Shown here in pieces: positions 25,889-37,054 of a stretch of 64,000 nucleotides of DNA. Made by a program: the position numbers and the translations under genes. How positions within the stretch are numbered: position 1 is the stretch's first letter; the number at the start of each line of letters is the position of its first letter. The stretch comes from Atherix ibis (lineage: Eukaryota; Arthropoda; Insecta; Diptera; Athericidae). The stretch is from positions 50,847,667-50,911,666 of the forward strand of contig OY282610.1 in NCBI GenBank assembly GCA_958298945.1, written 5' to 3'. The notes under the pieces were generated by a model, which worked only from the letters and a program-made list of their open reading frames with translations, had not been told where the DNA came from and ran no database searches.

Positions 25889-27508
25889 AATTTTAAGAAA
25901 GAAAACAATAAAATTTATGAATTTTTTCTCAAAACCACCAACAAAAATTTATCCAGAAAGAATTTTCTCATTCCAATGAGAATAATATGAATCGGAGAAG
26001 CTTTGCCTGAAAGTGCACAATCATACCCCAAACAAACATCTCCAAAAAACCACCATTTTCATAGAGAAAAACAAATTTTAAGAGAAAGTGGACTCAGTGT
26101 AATAATTGTTGCCTCCTATTTTTTGAGAAAACTGGGTGCCTGGTGTAAAAATTGGATTTTCGTGAATATTGTCACAAATTTTCGAATTTTTGTGGTTTTT
26201 TGCATATCTTTAGGTGGTCAATTTATTTTGCTTTCAGTAAATAAAAAATTTAATTTTAGGCAATTTTTTTTTAAAAGTGCTCACAAAAATTTATTCTGAA
26301 AGGATATTCCTTTTTCGATCAGGATAATATGGATCTAGAAGGCTATGTTAAAGTGTATGTAATGAAACCATGAAACAAATTGCCATTTTTATCCAAAAAA
26401 GCAAACTTTATTTTTAAAAAAATACAGCGAACTTTAGGTATTTTTTTTTAAAACGCCTGGAAAAAATTTTCCTGTAAGGACTTTTTTAGTCCGATCAGGA
26501 TAATAAGAATAATTATTAGTTTCACATATGTATGCGCATTAACATCATTAAACAAATTTTCGAAAAAATTTCCTTTTTCATAGAAAAATAGAAATTTAAA
26601 AAAAAATTTAATGATCTTTTGGCAAATTTTTCTCAAAACTCCCACCGAAATTTATCGTGACATGTCATTTTCCTTCCAATCATTATACTAACAGTCATAG
26701 AAGATTTGCCTGAAAGTGTGCAATGACACCACAAAATAAATTCTAAAAAACCTTAATTTTTATACAAAAAAAACGAATTTTAATAAAGAAAACAATTAAT
26801 TTTATGAATTTTTTCTCAAAATCACCAACAAAAATTTATCCAGAAAGGATATTCTCATTCCAATCGAAAAAATATGTATTGGAGAAGCTTTGCCTGAAAG
26901 TACGCAATGACACCATAAAAACAATTCTAAAAACCTTAATTTGTATACAAAAAAAACGAATTTTAAGAAAGAAAACTATAAATTTTATGAATTTTTTCTC
27001 AAAATCACCAACAAAAATTTATCCAGAAAGGATATTCTCATTCCAATCGAGAAAATATGTATTGGAGAAGCTTTGCCTGAAAGTACGCAATGACACCATA
27101 AAAACAATTCTAAAAACCTTAATTTGTATACAAAAAAAACGAATTTTAGGAAAGAAAACTATAAATTTTATGAATTTTTTCTCAAAATCACCAACAAAAA
27201 TTTATCCAGAAAGGATATTCTAATTCCAATCGAGAAAATATGCATTGGAGAAGCTTTGCCTAAAAGTGCGCAATGACACCATAAAAACCGTTCTAAAAAC
27301 CTTAATTTTTATACAAAAAAAACGAATTTTAAGAAAGAAAACAATAAATTTTATGAATTTTTTCTCAAAATCACCAACAAAAATTTATCCAAAAAGGAAA
27401 TTCTCATTTCAATCAAGAACATATGCATTGGAGAAGCTTTGTCTGAAAGTACGCAATGACACCATAAAAACAATTCTAAAAACCTTAATTTTTATACAAA
27501 AAAAAATG
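25889..27508 (+). repeat. HOR copy 13 (anchor + A-B-C-D)
   Basis: 1,620-bp copy. M1 again has acaataaaattt. A has cgaaaaaatatg, C has attctaattcc and D has caagaacatatgc and tttgtctg. This holds the last D (ggaaattctcatttc) monomer that I find in the window. Confidence 0.93.
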
Positions 27509-28762
27509 AATTTTAAGAAAGAAAACCATAAATTTGACGAATTTTTTCTCAAAACCACCAACAAAAATTTATCCAGAAAGAATTTTCTCATTCCAATGAG
27601 AATAATATGAATCGGAGAAGCTTTGCCTGAAAGTGCACAGTCATACCCCAAACAAACATCTCCAAAAAACCACCATTTTCATAGAGAAAAACAAATTTTA
27701 AGAGAAAGTGGACTCAGTGTAATAATTGTTGCCTCCTATTTTTTGAGAAAACTGGGTGCCTGGTGTAAAAATTAGATTTTCGTGAATATTGTCACAAATT
27801 TTCGAATTTTTGTAGTTTTTTGCATATCTTTAGGTGGTCAATTTATTTTGCTTTCAGTAAATAAAAAAATTAATTTTAGGCAATTTTTTTTTAATAGTGC
27901 TCACAAAAATTTATTCTGAAAGGATATTCCTTTTTCGATCAGGATAATATGGATCTAGAAGGCTATGTTAAAGTGTATGTAATGAAACCATGAAACAAAT
28001 TGTGATTTTTATCCAAAAAAGCAAACTTTATTTTTAAAAAAATACAGCGAACTTTAGGTATTTTTTTTTAAAACGCCTGGAAAAAATTTTCCTGTAAGGA
28101 CTTTTTTAGTCCGATCAGGATAATAAGAATAATTATTAGTTTCACATATGTATGCGCATTAACATCATTAAACAAATTTTCGAAAAAATTCCCTTTTTCA
28201 TAGAAAAATAGAAATTTAAAAAAAAATTTAATGATCTTTTGGCAAATTTTTCTCAAAACTCCCACCGAAATTTATCGTGACATGTCATTTTCCTTCCAAT
28301 CATTATACTAAGAGTCATAGAAGATTTGCCTGAAAGTGTGCAATGACACCACAAAATAAATTCTAAAAAACCTTAATTTGTATACAAAAAAAAACGAATT
28401 TTAAGAAAGAAAACTATAAATTTTATGAATTTTTTCTCAAAATCACCAACAAAAATTTATCCAGAAAGGATATTCTCGTTCCAATCGAGAAAATATGTAT
28501 TGGAGAAGCTTTGCCTGAAAGTACGCAATGACACCATTAAAACAATTCTGAAAACCTTAATTTGTATACAAAAAAAAAGAATTTTAGGAAAGAAAACTAT
28601 AAATTTTATGAATTTTTTCTCAAAATCACCAACAAAAATTTATCCAGAAAGGATATTCTCATTCCAATCGAGAAAATATGTATTGGAGAAGCTTTGCCTG
28701 AAAGTACGCAATGACACCATAAAAACAATTCTAAAAACCTTAATTTTTATACAAAACAAATG
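27509..28762 (+). repeat. HOR copy 14 (anchor + B-C)
   Basis: 1,254-bp copy with no A monomer. Private changes are gcacagtcat in M1, aaaattagatt in M2, attgtgattttt in M3 and cattaaaacaattctgaaa in B. Confidence 0.93.
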
Positions 28763-30567
28763 AATTTTAAGAAAGAAAACCATAAATTTAATGAATTTTT
28801 TCTCAAAACCACCAACAAAAATTTATCCAGAAAGAATTTTCTCATTCCAATGAGAATAATATGAATTGGAGAAGCTTTGCCTGAAAGTGCACAATCATAC
28901 CCCAAACAAACATCTCCAAAAAACCACCATTTTCATAGAGAAAAACAAATTTTAAGAGAAAGTGGACTCAGTGTAATAATTGTTGCCTCCTATTTTTTGA
29001 GAAAACTGGGTGCCTGGTGTAAAAATTGGATTTTCGTGAATATTGTCACAAATTTTCGAATTTTTGTGGTTTTTTGCATATCTTTACGTGGTCAATTTAT
29101 TTTGCTTTCAGTAAATAAAAAATTTAATTTTAGGCAATTTTTTTTTAATAGTGCTCACAAAAATTTATTCTGAAAGGATATTCCTTTTTCGATCAGGATA
29201 ATATGGATCTAGAAGGCTATGTTAAAGTGTATGTAATGAAACCATGAAACAAATTGCCATTTTTATCCAAAAAAGCAAACTTTATTTTTAAAAAAATACA
29301 GCGAACTTTAGGTATTTTTTTTTAAAACGCCTGGAAAAAATTTTCCTGTAAGGACTTTTTTAGTCCGATCAGGATAATAAGAATAATTATTAGTTTCACA
29401 TATGTATGCGCATTAACATCATTAAACAAATTTTCGAAAAAATTTCCTTTTTCATAGAAAAATAGAAATTTAAAAAAAAATTTAATGATCTTTTGGCAAA
29501 TTTTTCTCAAAACTCCCACCGAAATTTATCGTGACATGTCATTTTCCTTCCAATCATTATATTAAGAGTCATAGAAGGTTTGCCTGAAAGTGTGCAATGA
29601 CACCACAAAATAAATTCTAAAAAACCTTAATTTTTATACAAAAAAAACGAATTTTAATAAAGAAAACAATTAATTTTATGAATTTTTTCTCAAAATCACC
29701 AACAAAAATTGATCCAGAAAGGATATTCTCATTCCAATCGAGAAAATATGTATTGGAGAAGCTTTGCCTGAAAGTACGCAATGACACCATAAAAACAATT
29801 CTAAAAACCTTAATTTGTATACAAAAAAAAACGAATTTTAAGAAAGAAAACTATAAATTTTATGAATTTTTTCTCAAAATCACCAACAAAAATTTATCCA
29901 GAAAGGATATTCTCATTCCAATCGAGAAAATATGTATTGGAAAAGCTTTGCCTGAAAGTACGCAATGACACCATAAAAACAATTCTAAAAACCTTAATTT
30001 GTATACAAAAAAAAACGAATTTTAGGAAAGAAAACTATAAATTTTATGAATTTTTTCTCAAAATCACCAACAAAAATTTATCCAGAAAGGATATTCTCAT
30101 TCCAATCGAGAAAATATGTATTGGAGAAGCTTTGCCTAAAAGTACGCAATGACACCATAAAAACCGTTCTAAAAGCCTTAATTTTTATACAAAAAAAACG
30201 AATTTTAATAAAGAAAACAATTAATTTTATGAATTTTTTCTCAAAATCACCAACAAAAATTTATCCAGAAAGGATATTCTCATTCCAATTGAGAAAATAT
30301 GCATTGGAGAAGCTTTGCCTAAAAGTACGCAATGACACCCTAAAAACCGTTCTAAAAACCTTAATTTTTATACAAAAAAAACGAATTTTAAGAAAGAAAA
30401 CCATAAATTTTATGAATTTTTTCTCAAAATCACCAACAAAAATTTATCCAGAAATGATATTCTCATTCCAATCGAGAAAATATGCATTGGAGAAGCTTTG
30501 CCTGAAAGTTCGCAATGACACCATAAAAACAATTTTAAAAACCTTAATTTTTATACAAAAAAAAATG
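28763..30567 (+). repeat. HOR copy 15 (anchor + A-B-C-A-F)
   Basis: 1,805-bp copy in which a second A monomer (aattgagaaaatatgc) is inserted between C and F. The first A has attgatcc. This is the first copy with the F-type last core (tgatattc). Confidence 0.93.
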
Positions 30568-32369
30568 AATTTTAAGAAAGAAAACCATAAATTTTATGAA
30601 TTTTTTCTCAAAACCACCAACAAAAATTTATCCAGAAAGAATTTTCTCATTCCAATGAGAATAATATGAATTGGAGAAGCTTTGCCTGAAAGTGCACAAT
30701 CATACCCCAAACAAACATCTCCAAAAAACCACCATTTTCATAGAGAAAAACAAATTTTAAGAGAAAGTGGACTCAGTGTAATAATTGTTGCCTCCTATTT
30801 TTTGAGAAAACTGGGTGCCTGGTGTAAAAATTGGATTTTCGTGAATATTGTCACAAATTTTCGAATTTTTGTGGTTTTTTGCATATCTTTAGGTGGTAAA
30901 TTTATTTTGCTTTCAGTAAATAAAAAATTTAATTTTAGGCAATTTTTTTTTAATAGTGCTCACAAAAATTTATTCTGAAAGGATATTCCTTTTTCGATCA
31001 GGATAATATGGATCTAGAAGGCTATGTTAAAGTGTATGTAATGAAACCATGAAACAAATTGCCATTTTTATCCAAAAAAGCAAACTTTATTTTTAAAAAA
31101 ATACAGCGAACTTTAGGTATTTTTTTTTAAAACGCCTGGAAAAAATTTTCCTGTAAGGACTTTTTTAGTCCGATCAGGATAATAAGAATAATTATTAGTT
31201 TCACATATGTATGCGCATTAACATCATTAAACAAATTTTCGAAAAAATTTCCTTTTTCATAGAAAAATAGAAATTTAAAAAAAAATTTAATGATCTTTTG
31301 GCAAATTTTTCTCAAAACTCCCACCGAAATTTATCGTGACATGTCATTTTCCTTCCAATCATTATATTAAGAGTCATAAAAGGTTTGCCTGAAAGTGTGC
31401 AATGACACCACAAAATAAATTCTAAAAAACCTTAATTTTTATACAAAAAAAACGAATTTTAATAAAGAAAACAATTAATTTTATGAATTTTTTCTCAAAA
31501 TCACCAACAAAAATTTATCCAGAAAGGATATTCTCATTCCAATCGAGAAAATATATATTGGAGAAGCTTTGCCTGAAAGTACGCAATGACATTATAAAAA
31601 CAATTCTAAAAACCTTAATTTGTATACAAAAAAAACGAATTTTAAGAAAGAAAACTATAAATTTTATGAATTTTTTCTCAAAATCACCAACAAAAATTTA
31701 TCCAGAAAGGATATTCTCATTCCAATCGAGAAAATATGTATTGGAGAAGCTTTGCCTGAAAGTACGCAATGACACCATAAAAACAATTCTAAAAACCTTA
31801 ATTTGTATACAAAAAAAAACGAATTTTAGGAAAGAAAACTATAAATTTTATGAATTTTTTCTCAAAATCACCAACAAAAATTTATCCAGAAAGGATATTC
31901 TCATTCCAATCGAGAAAATATGCATTGGAGAAGCTTTGCCTAAAAGTACGCAATGACACCATAAAAACCGTTCTAAAAACCTTAATTTTTATACAAAAAA
32001 AACGAATTTTAATAAAGAAAACAATTAATTTTATGAATTTTTTCTCAAAATCACCAACAAAAATTTATCCAGAAAGGATATTCTCATTCCAATCGAGAAA
32101 ATATGCATTGGAGAAGCTTTGCCTAAAAGTACGCAATGACACCATAGAAACCGTTCTAAAACCTTAATTTTTATACAAAAAAAACGAATTTTAAGAAAGA
32201 AAACCATAAATTTTATGAATTTTTTCTCAAAATCACCAACAAAAATTTATCCAGAAATGATATTCTCATTCCAATCGAGAAAATATGCATTGGAGAAGCT
32301 TTGCCTGAAAGTACGCAATGACACCATAAAAACAATTCTAAAAACCTTAATTTTTATACAAAAAAAATG
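30568..32369 (+). repeat. HOR copy 16 (anchor + A-B-C-A-F)
   Basis: 1,802-bp copy with the same A-B-C-A-F order as copy 15, indicating that the two derive from one six-monomer variant (M1 + 5 cores). Private changes are ggtggtaaattt in M2, tatatattgg and gacattataaaa in A. Confidence 0.93.
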
Positions 32370-32554
32370 AATTTTAAGAAAGAAAACCATAAATTTTATG
32401 AATTTTTTCTCAAAACCACCAACAAAAATTTATCCAGAAAGAATTTTCTCATTCCAATGAGAATAATATGAATTGGAGAAGCTTTGCCTGAAAGTGCACA
32501 ATCATACCCCAAACAAACATCTCCAAAAAACCACCATTTTCATAGAGAAAAACA
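32370..32554 (+). repeat. Reference anchor segment M1 (copy 17)
   Basis: First anchor monomer, 185 bp. Its 5' half is nearly the core monomer but carries aaaaccaccaac (core: aaaatcaccaac) and gaattttctcattccaatga (core: ggatattctcattccaatcg). Its 3' half diverges: gtgcacaatcatacccc replaces gtacgcaatgacacc, and the usual tatac-A-tract end becomes catagagaaaaac. It is the only anchor segment still close enough to the cores to recombine with them, as the hybrid monomers elsewhere show. Confidence 0.9.
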
Positions 32555-32732
32555 AATTTTAAGAGAAAGTGGACTCAGTGTAATAATTGTTGCCTCCTAT
32601 TTTTTGAGAAAACTGGGTGCCTGGTGTAAAAATTGGATTTTCGTGAATATTGTCAGAAATTTTCGAATTTTTGTGGTTTTTTGCATATCTTTAGGTGGTC
32701 AATTTATTTTGCTTTCAGTAAATAAAAAATTT
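32555..32732 (+). repeat. Reference anchor segment M2 (copy 17)
   Basis: 178-bp segment starting aattttaagagaaagtgg. It is the most diverged part of the anchor and locally richer in G (ctgggtgcctggtg). Only its ends and length clearly fit the monomer frame, so common descent with the core is plausible but not certain. It is present once in every HOR copy and I never see it elsewhere. Confidence 0.8.
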
Positions 32733-32910
32733 AATTTTAGGCAATTTTTTTTTAATAGTGCTCACAAAAATTTATTCTGAAAGGATATTCCTTTTTCGAT
32801 CAGGATAATATGGATCTAGAAGGCTATGTTAAAGTGTATGTAATGAAACCATGAAACAAATTGCCATTTTTATCCAAAAAAGCAAACTTTATTTTTTAAA
32901 AAATACAGCG
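32733..32910 (+). repeat. Reference anchor segment M3 (copy 17)
   Basis: 178-bp diverged monomer starting aattttaggcaatttt. Blocks such as cacaaaaatttattctgaaa and ggatattcctttttcgatca align with the core words acaaaaatttatccagaaa and ggatattctcattccaatcg, showing descent from the same monomer family. Its 3' end carries atccaaaaaagcaaac, the left side of the 77-bp deletion found in copy 23. Confidence 0.85.
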
Positions 32911-32958
32911 AACTTTAGGTATTTTTTTTTAAAACGCCTGGAAAAAATTTTCCTGTAA

Positions 32959-32973
32959 GGACTTTTTTAGTCC
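32959..32973. other. Hairpin dyad in M4
   Basis: ggact-ttttt-agtcc: perfect 5-bp arms around a 5-base loop. It is present in the anchors I inspected, including copy 23, where the 77-bp deletion stops at its first base. The T run is inside the loop, not after the stem, so it does not resemble an intrinsic terminator. Confidence 0.75.
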
Positions 32974-32988
32974 GATCAGGATAATAAG

Positions 32989-32998
32989 AATAATTATT
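32989..32998. other. 10-bp palindrome in M4
   Basis: aataattatt, a perfect palindrome 15 bp after the hairpin dyad. Copy 24 has the variant aatcattatt, which breaks it. Confidence 0.7.
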
Positions 32999-33003
32999 AG
33001 TTT

Positions 33004-33020
33004 CACATATGTATGCGCAT
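33004..33020. other. Alternating purine-pyrimidine tract with two abutting palindromes in M4
   Basis: cacatatgtatgcgcat alternates pyrimidine and purine for 17 bases and contains the 8-bp palindromes acatatgt and atgcgcat side by side. Such tracts can favour left-handed or cruciform DNA under supercoiling; that is inference here. Copy 20 (cacatgtgtatgcgcat) keeps the alternation, copy 26 (gtatgcccat) breaks it. Confidence 0.75.
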
Positions 33021-33073
33021 TAACATCATTAAACAAATTTTCGAAAAAATTTCCTTTTTCATAGAAAAATAGA

Positions 33074-33257
33074 AATTTAAAAAAAAATTTAATGATCTTT
33101 TGGCAAATTTTTCTCAAAACTCCCACCGAAATTTATCGTGACATGTCATTTTCCTTCCAATCATTATATTAAGAGTCATAGAAGGTTTGCCTGAAAGTGT
33201 GCAATGACACCACAAAATAAATTCTAAAAAACCTTAATTTTTATACAAAAAAAAACG
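33074..33257 (+). repeat. Reference anchor segment M5 (copy 17)
   Basis: 184-bp diverged monomer. It shares ttttctcaaaa, caccgaaatttatc, tttgcctgaaagtgtgcaat and the closing tatac plus A-tract with the core, so it is the least diverged of M2-M5. It marks the return from the anchor to the core run. Diagnostic variants divide copies into groups: attatactaag versus attatattaag, and ctcaaaactccc versus ctccaaactccc (the latter in copies 7, 11 and 12). Confidence 0.88.
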
Positions 33258-33441
33258 AATTTTAATAAAGAAAACAATTAATTTTATGAATTTTTTCTCA
33301 AAATCACCAACAAAAATTTATCCAGAAAGGATATTCTCATTCCAATCGAGAAAATATGTATTGGAGAAGCTTTGCCTGAAAATACGCAATGACACCATAA
33401 AAACAATTCTAAAAACCTTAATTTGTATACAAAAAAAAACG
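33258..33441 (+). repeat. Reference core monomer A (copy 17)
   Basis: 184-bp core monomer carrying aataaag and acaattaat near its start, then ggatattctcattccaatcg, tgtattgg and a ttgtatac end. Type A is almost always the first core after M5 (exceptions are copies 7 and 14), so position in the HOR is largely preserved. Confidence 0.9.
33422..33433. other. 12-bp palindrome at A/B monomer junctions
   Basis: tttgtatacaaa is a perfect 12-bp palindrome. It occurs at the 3' end of most A and B monomers. C, D and F monomers usually have tttttatacaaa there, where the single T destroys the symmetry. Confidence 0.75.
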
Positions 33442-33625
33442 AATTTTAAGAAAGAAAACTATAAATTTTATGAATTTTTTCTCAAAATCACCAACAAAAA
33501 TTTATCCAGAAAGGATGTTCTCATTCCAATCGAGAGAATATGTATTGGAGAAGCTTTGCCTGAAAGTACGCAATGACACCATAAAAACAATTCTAAAAAC
33601 CTTAATTTGTATACAAAAAAAAACG
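33442..33625 (+). repeat. Reference core monomer B (copy 17)
   Basis: 184-bp core monomer with aagaaag and actataaat, tgtattgg, cctgaaagtacg and a ttgtatac end. It usually sits second in the core run. This copy has the private change ggatgttc. Confidence 0.9.
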
Positions 33626-33808
33626 AATTTTAGGAAAGAAAACTATAAATTTTATGAATTTTTTCTCAAAATCACCAACAAAAATTTACCCAGAAAGGAT
33701 ATACTCATTCCAATCGAGAAAATATGCATTGGAGAAGCTTTGCCTAAAAGTACGCAATGACACCATAAAAACCGTTCTAAAAACCTTAATTTTTATATAA
33801 AAAAAACG
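33626..33808 (+). repeat. Reference core monomer C (copy 17)
   Basis: 183-bp core monomer with aggaaag and actataaat, gcattgg, cctaaaagtacg and aaaaccgttc. Its junction word is tttatat here instead of the usual tttatac. It usually sits third in the core run. Confidence 0.9.
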
Positions 33809-33991
33809 AATTTTAAGAAAGAAAACCATAAATTTTATGAATTTTTTCTCAAAATCACCAACAAAAATTTATCCAGAAATGATATTCTCATTCCAATCGA
33901 GAAAATATGCATTGGAGAAGCTTTGCCTGAAAGTACGCAATGACACCATAAAAACAATTCTAAAAACCTTAATTTTTATACAAAAAAAATG
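33809..33991 (+). repeat. Reference core monomer F (copy 17)
   Basis: 183-bp core monomer with accataaat, tgatattctcattcc and gcattgg, ending in a tttatac A-tract before the next M1. F occupies the last core position in the right part of the window, where D (ggaaattctcatttc) stood in the left part. Confidence 0.88.
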
Positions 33992-35250
33992 AATTTTAAG
34001 AAAGAAAACCATAAATTTTATGAATTTTTTCTCAAAACCACCAACAAAAATTTATCCAGAAAGAATTTTCTCATTCCAATGAGAATAATATGAATTGGAG
34101 AAGCTTTGCCTGAAAGTGCACAATCATACCCCAAACAAACATCTCCAAAAAACCACCATTTTCATAGAGAAAAACAAATTTTAAGAGAAAGTGGACTCAG
34201 TGTAATAATTGTTGCCTCCTATTTTTTGAGAAAACTGGGTGCCTGGTGTAAAAATTGGATTTTCGTGAATATTGTCAAAAATTTTCGAATTTTTGTGGTT
34301 TTTTGCATATCTTTAGGTGGTCAATTTATTTTGCTTTCAGTAAATAAAAAATTTAATTTTAGGCAATTTTTTTTTAATAGTGCTCACAAAAATTTATTCT
34401 GAAAGGATATTCCTTTTTCGATCAGGATAATATGGATCTAGAAGGCTATGTTAAAGTGTATGTAATGAAACCATGAAACAAATTGCCATTTTTATCCAAA
34501 AAAGCAAACTTTATTTTTAAAAAAATACAGCGAACTTTAGGTATTTTTTTTTAAAACGCCTGGAAAAAATTTGCCTGTAAGGACTTTTTTAGTCCGATCA
34601 GGATAATAAGAATAATTATTAGTTTCACATATGTATGCGCATTAACATCATTAAACAAATTTTCGAAAAAATTTCCTTTTTTCATAGAAAAATAGAAATT
34701 TAAAAAAAAATTTAATGATCTTTTGGCAAATTTTTCTCAAAACTCCCACCGAAATTTATCGTGACATGTCATTTTCCTTCCAATCATTATATTAAGAGTC
34801 ATAGAAGGTTTGCCTGAAAGTGTGCAATCCACAACACCACAAAATAAATTCTAAAAAACCTTAATTTTTATACAAAAAAAACGAATTTTAATAAAGAAAA
34901 CAATTAATTTTATGAATTTTTTCTCAAAATCACCAACAAAAATTTATCCAGAAAGGATATTCTCATTCCAATCGAGAAAATATGTATTGGAGAAGCTTTG
35001 CCTGAAAGTACGCAATGACACCATAAAAACAATTTTAAAAACCTTAATTTGTATACAAAAAAAAACGAATTTTAAGAAAGAAAACTATAAATTTTATGAA
35101 TTTTTTCTCAAAATCACCAACAAAAATTTATCCAGAAATGATATTCTCATTCCAATCGAGAAAATATGCGTTGGAGAAGCTTTGCCTGAAAGTACGCAAT
35201 GACACCATAAAAACAATTCTAAAAACCTTAATTTTTATACAAAAAAAATG
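33992..35250 (+). repeat. HOR copy 18 (anchor + A + B/F hybrid)
   Basis: 1,259-bp copy. The second core has a B-type start (actataaat) and F-type middle (tgatattc, gcgttgg). M5 carries a G to CCACA replacement at 34829-34833, which adds 4 bp and is shared with copy 20. Confidence 0.93.
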
Positions 35251-37054
35251 AATTTTAAGAAAGAAAACCATAAATTTTATGAATTTTTTCTCAAAACCAC
35301 CAACAAAAATTTATCCAGAAAGAATTTTCTCATTCCAATGAGTATAATATGAATTGGAGAAGCTTTGCCTGAAAGTGCACAATCATACCCCAAACAAACA
35401 TTTCCAAAAAACCACCATTTTCATAGAGAAAAACAAATTTTAAGAGAAAGTGGACTCAGTGTAATAATTGTTGCCTCCTATTTTTTGAGAAAACTGGGTG
35501 CCTGGTGTAAAAATTGGATTTTCGTGAATATTGTCACAAATTTTCGAATTTTGGTGGTTTTTTGCATATCTTTAGGTGGTCAATTTATTTTGCTTTCAGT
35601 AAATAAAAAATTTAATTTTAGGCAATTTTTTTTAATAGTGCTCACAAAAATTTATTCTGAAAATATATTCCTTTTTCGATCAGGATAATATGGATCTAGA
35701 AGGCTATGTTAAAGTGTATGTAATGAAACCATGAAACAAATTGCCATTTTTATCCAAAAAAATAAACTTTATTTTTAAAAAAATACAGCGAACTTTAGGT
35801 ATTTTTTTTTAAAACGCCTGGAAAAAATTTCCTGTAAGGACTTTTTTAGTCCGATCAGGATAATAAGAATAATTATTAGTTTCACATATGTATGCGCATT
35901 AACATCATTAAACAAATTTTCGAAAAAATTTCCTTTTTCATAGAAAAATAGAAATTTAAAAAAAAATTTAATGATCTTTTGGCAAATTTTTCTCAAAACT
36001 CCCACCGAAATTTATCGTGACATGTCATTTTCCTTCCAATCATTATATTAAGAGTCATAGAAGGTTTGCCTGAAAGTGTGCAATGACACCACAAAATAAA
36101 TTCTAAAAAACCTTAATTTTTATACAAAAAAAACGAATTTTAATAAAGAAAACAATTAATTTTATGAATTTTTTCTCAAAATCACCAACAAAAATTTATC
36201 CAGAAAGGATATTCTCATTCCAATCGAGAAAATATGTATTGGAGAAGCTTTGCCTGAAAGTACGCAATGACACCATAAAAACAATTCTAAAAACCTTAAT
36301 TTGTATACAAAAAAAAACGAATTTTAAGAAAGAAAACTATAAATTTTATGAATTTTTTCTCAAAATCACCAACAAAAATTTATCCAGAAAGGATATTCTC
36401 ATTCCAATCGAGAAAATATGTATTGGAGAAGCTTTGCCTAAAAGTACGCAATGAAACCATAAAAACAATTCTAAAAACCTTAATTTGTATACAAAAAAAA
36501 AACGAATTTTAGGAAAGAAAACTATAAATTTTATGAATTTTTTCTCAAAATCACCAACAAAAATTTATCCAGAAAGGATATTCTCATTCCAATCGAGAAA
36601 ATATGCATTGGAGAAGCTTTGCCTAAAAGTACGCAATGACACCATAAAAACCGTTCTAAAAACCTTAATTTTTATACAAAAAAAACGAATTTTAAGAAAG
36701 AAAACCATAAATTTTATGAATTTTTTCTCAAAATCACCAACAAAAATTTATCCAGAAAGGATATTCTCATTCCAATCGAGAAAATATGTATTGGAGAAGC
36801 TTTGCCTGAAAGTACGCAATGACACCATAAAAACAATTCTAAAAACCTTAATTTCTATACAAAAAAAAACGAATTTTAGGAAAGAAAACTATAAATTTTA
36901 TGAATTTTTTCTCAAAATCACCAACAAAAATTTATCCAGAAATGATATTCTCATTCCAATCGAGAAAATATGCATTGAAGAAGCTTTGCCTGAAAGTACG
37001 CAATGACACCATAAAAACAATTCTAAAAACCTTAATTTTTATACAAAAAAAATG
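35251..37054 (+). repeat. HOR copy 19 (anchor + 5 cores)
   Basis: 1,804-bp copy: A, B, C, an accataaat/ggatattc monomer, and a C/F hybrid. M3 has tgaaaatatattcc and aaaaaataaac, and M4 lacks one T (gaaaaaatttcctg), which is shared with copy 20. Confidence 0.93.

Larger units (their letters stand above)
32911..33073 (+). repeat. Reference anchor segment M4 (copy 17)
   Basis: 163-bp diverged and shortened monomer starting aactttaggtatttt. The words ggaaaaaattttcctgtaag and gatcaggataataagaat align loosely with core and M3. It contains a dense cluster of short inverted repeats and an alternating purine-pyrimidine tract, annotated separately, which the core monomers lack. Confidence 0.85.
32370..33991 (+). 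repeat. HOR copy 17 (anchor + A-B-C-F), reference copy
   Basis: Canonical 1,622-bp right-part copy, used here to delimit each monomer. M3 has a shifted homopolymer boundary (attttttaaaaaatac). Confidence 0.95.

Noticed and set aside
32959..32980. Intrinsic transcription terminator at ggacttttttagtcc
   Set aside because: The stem is only 5 bp and the T run forms the loop instead of following the stem.
32929..33126. 65-76-codon ORFs on the minus strand in M4-M5
   Set aside because: They exist in two overlapping minus-strand frames, change length with single-base T-run changes (copies 19 and 20) and vanish with the copy 23 deletion. They look like AT-rich frames without stops, not genes.
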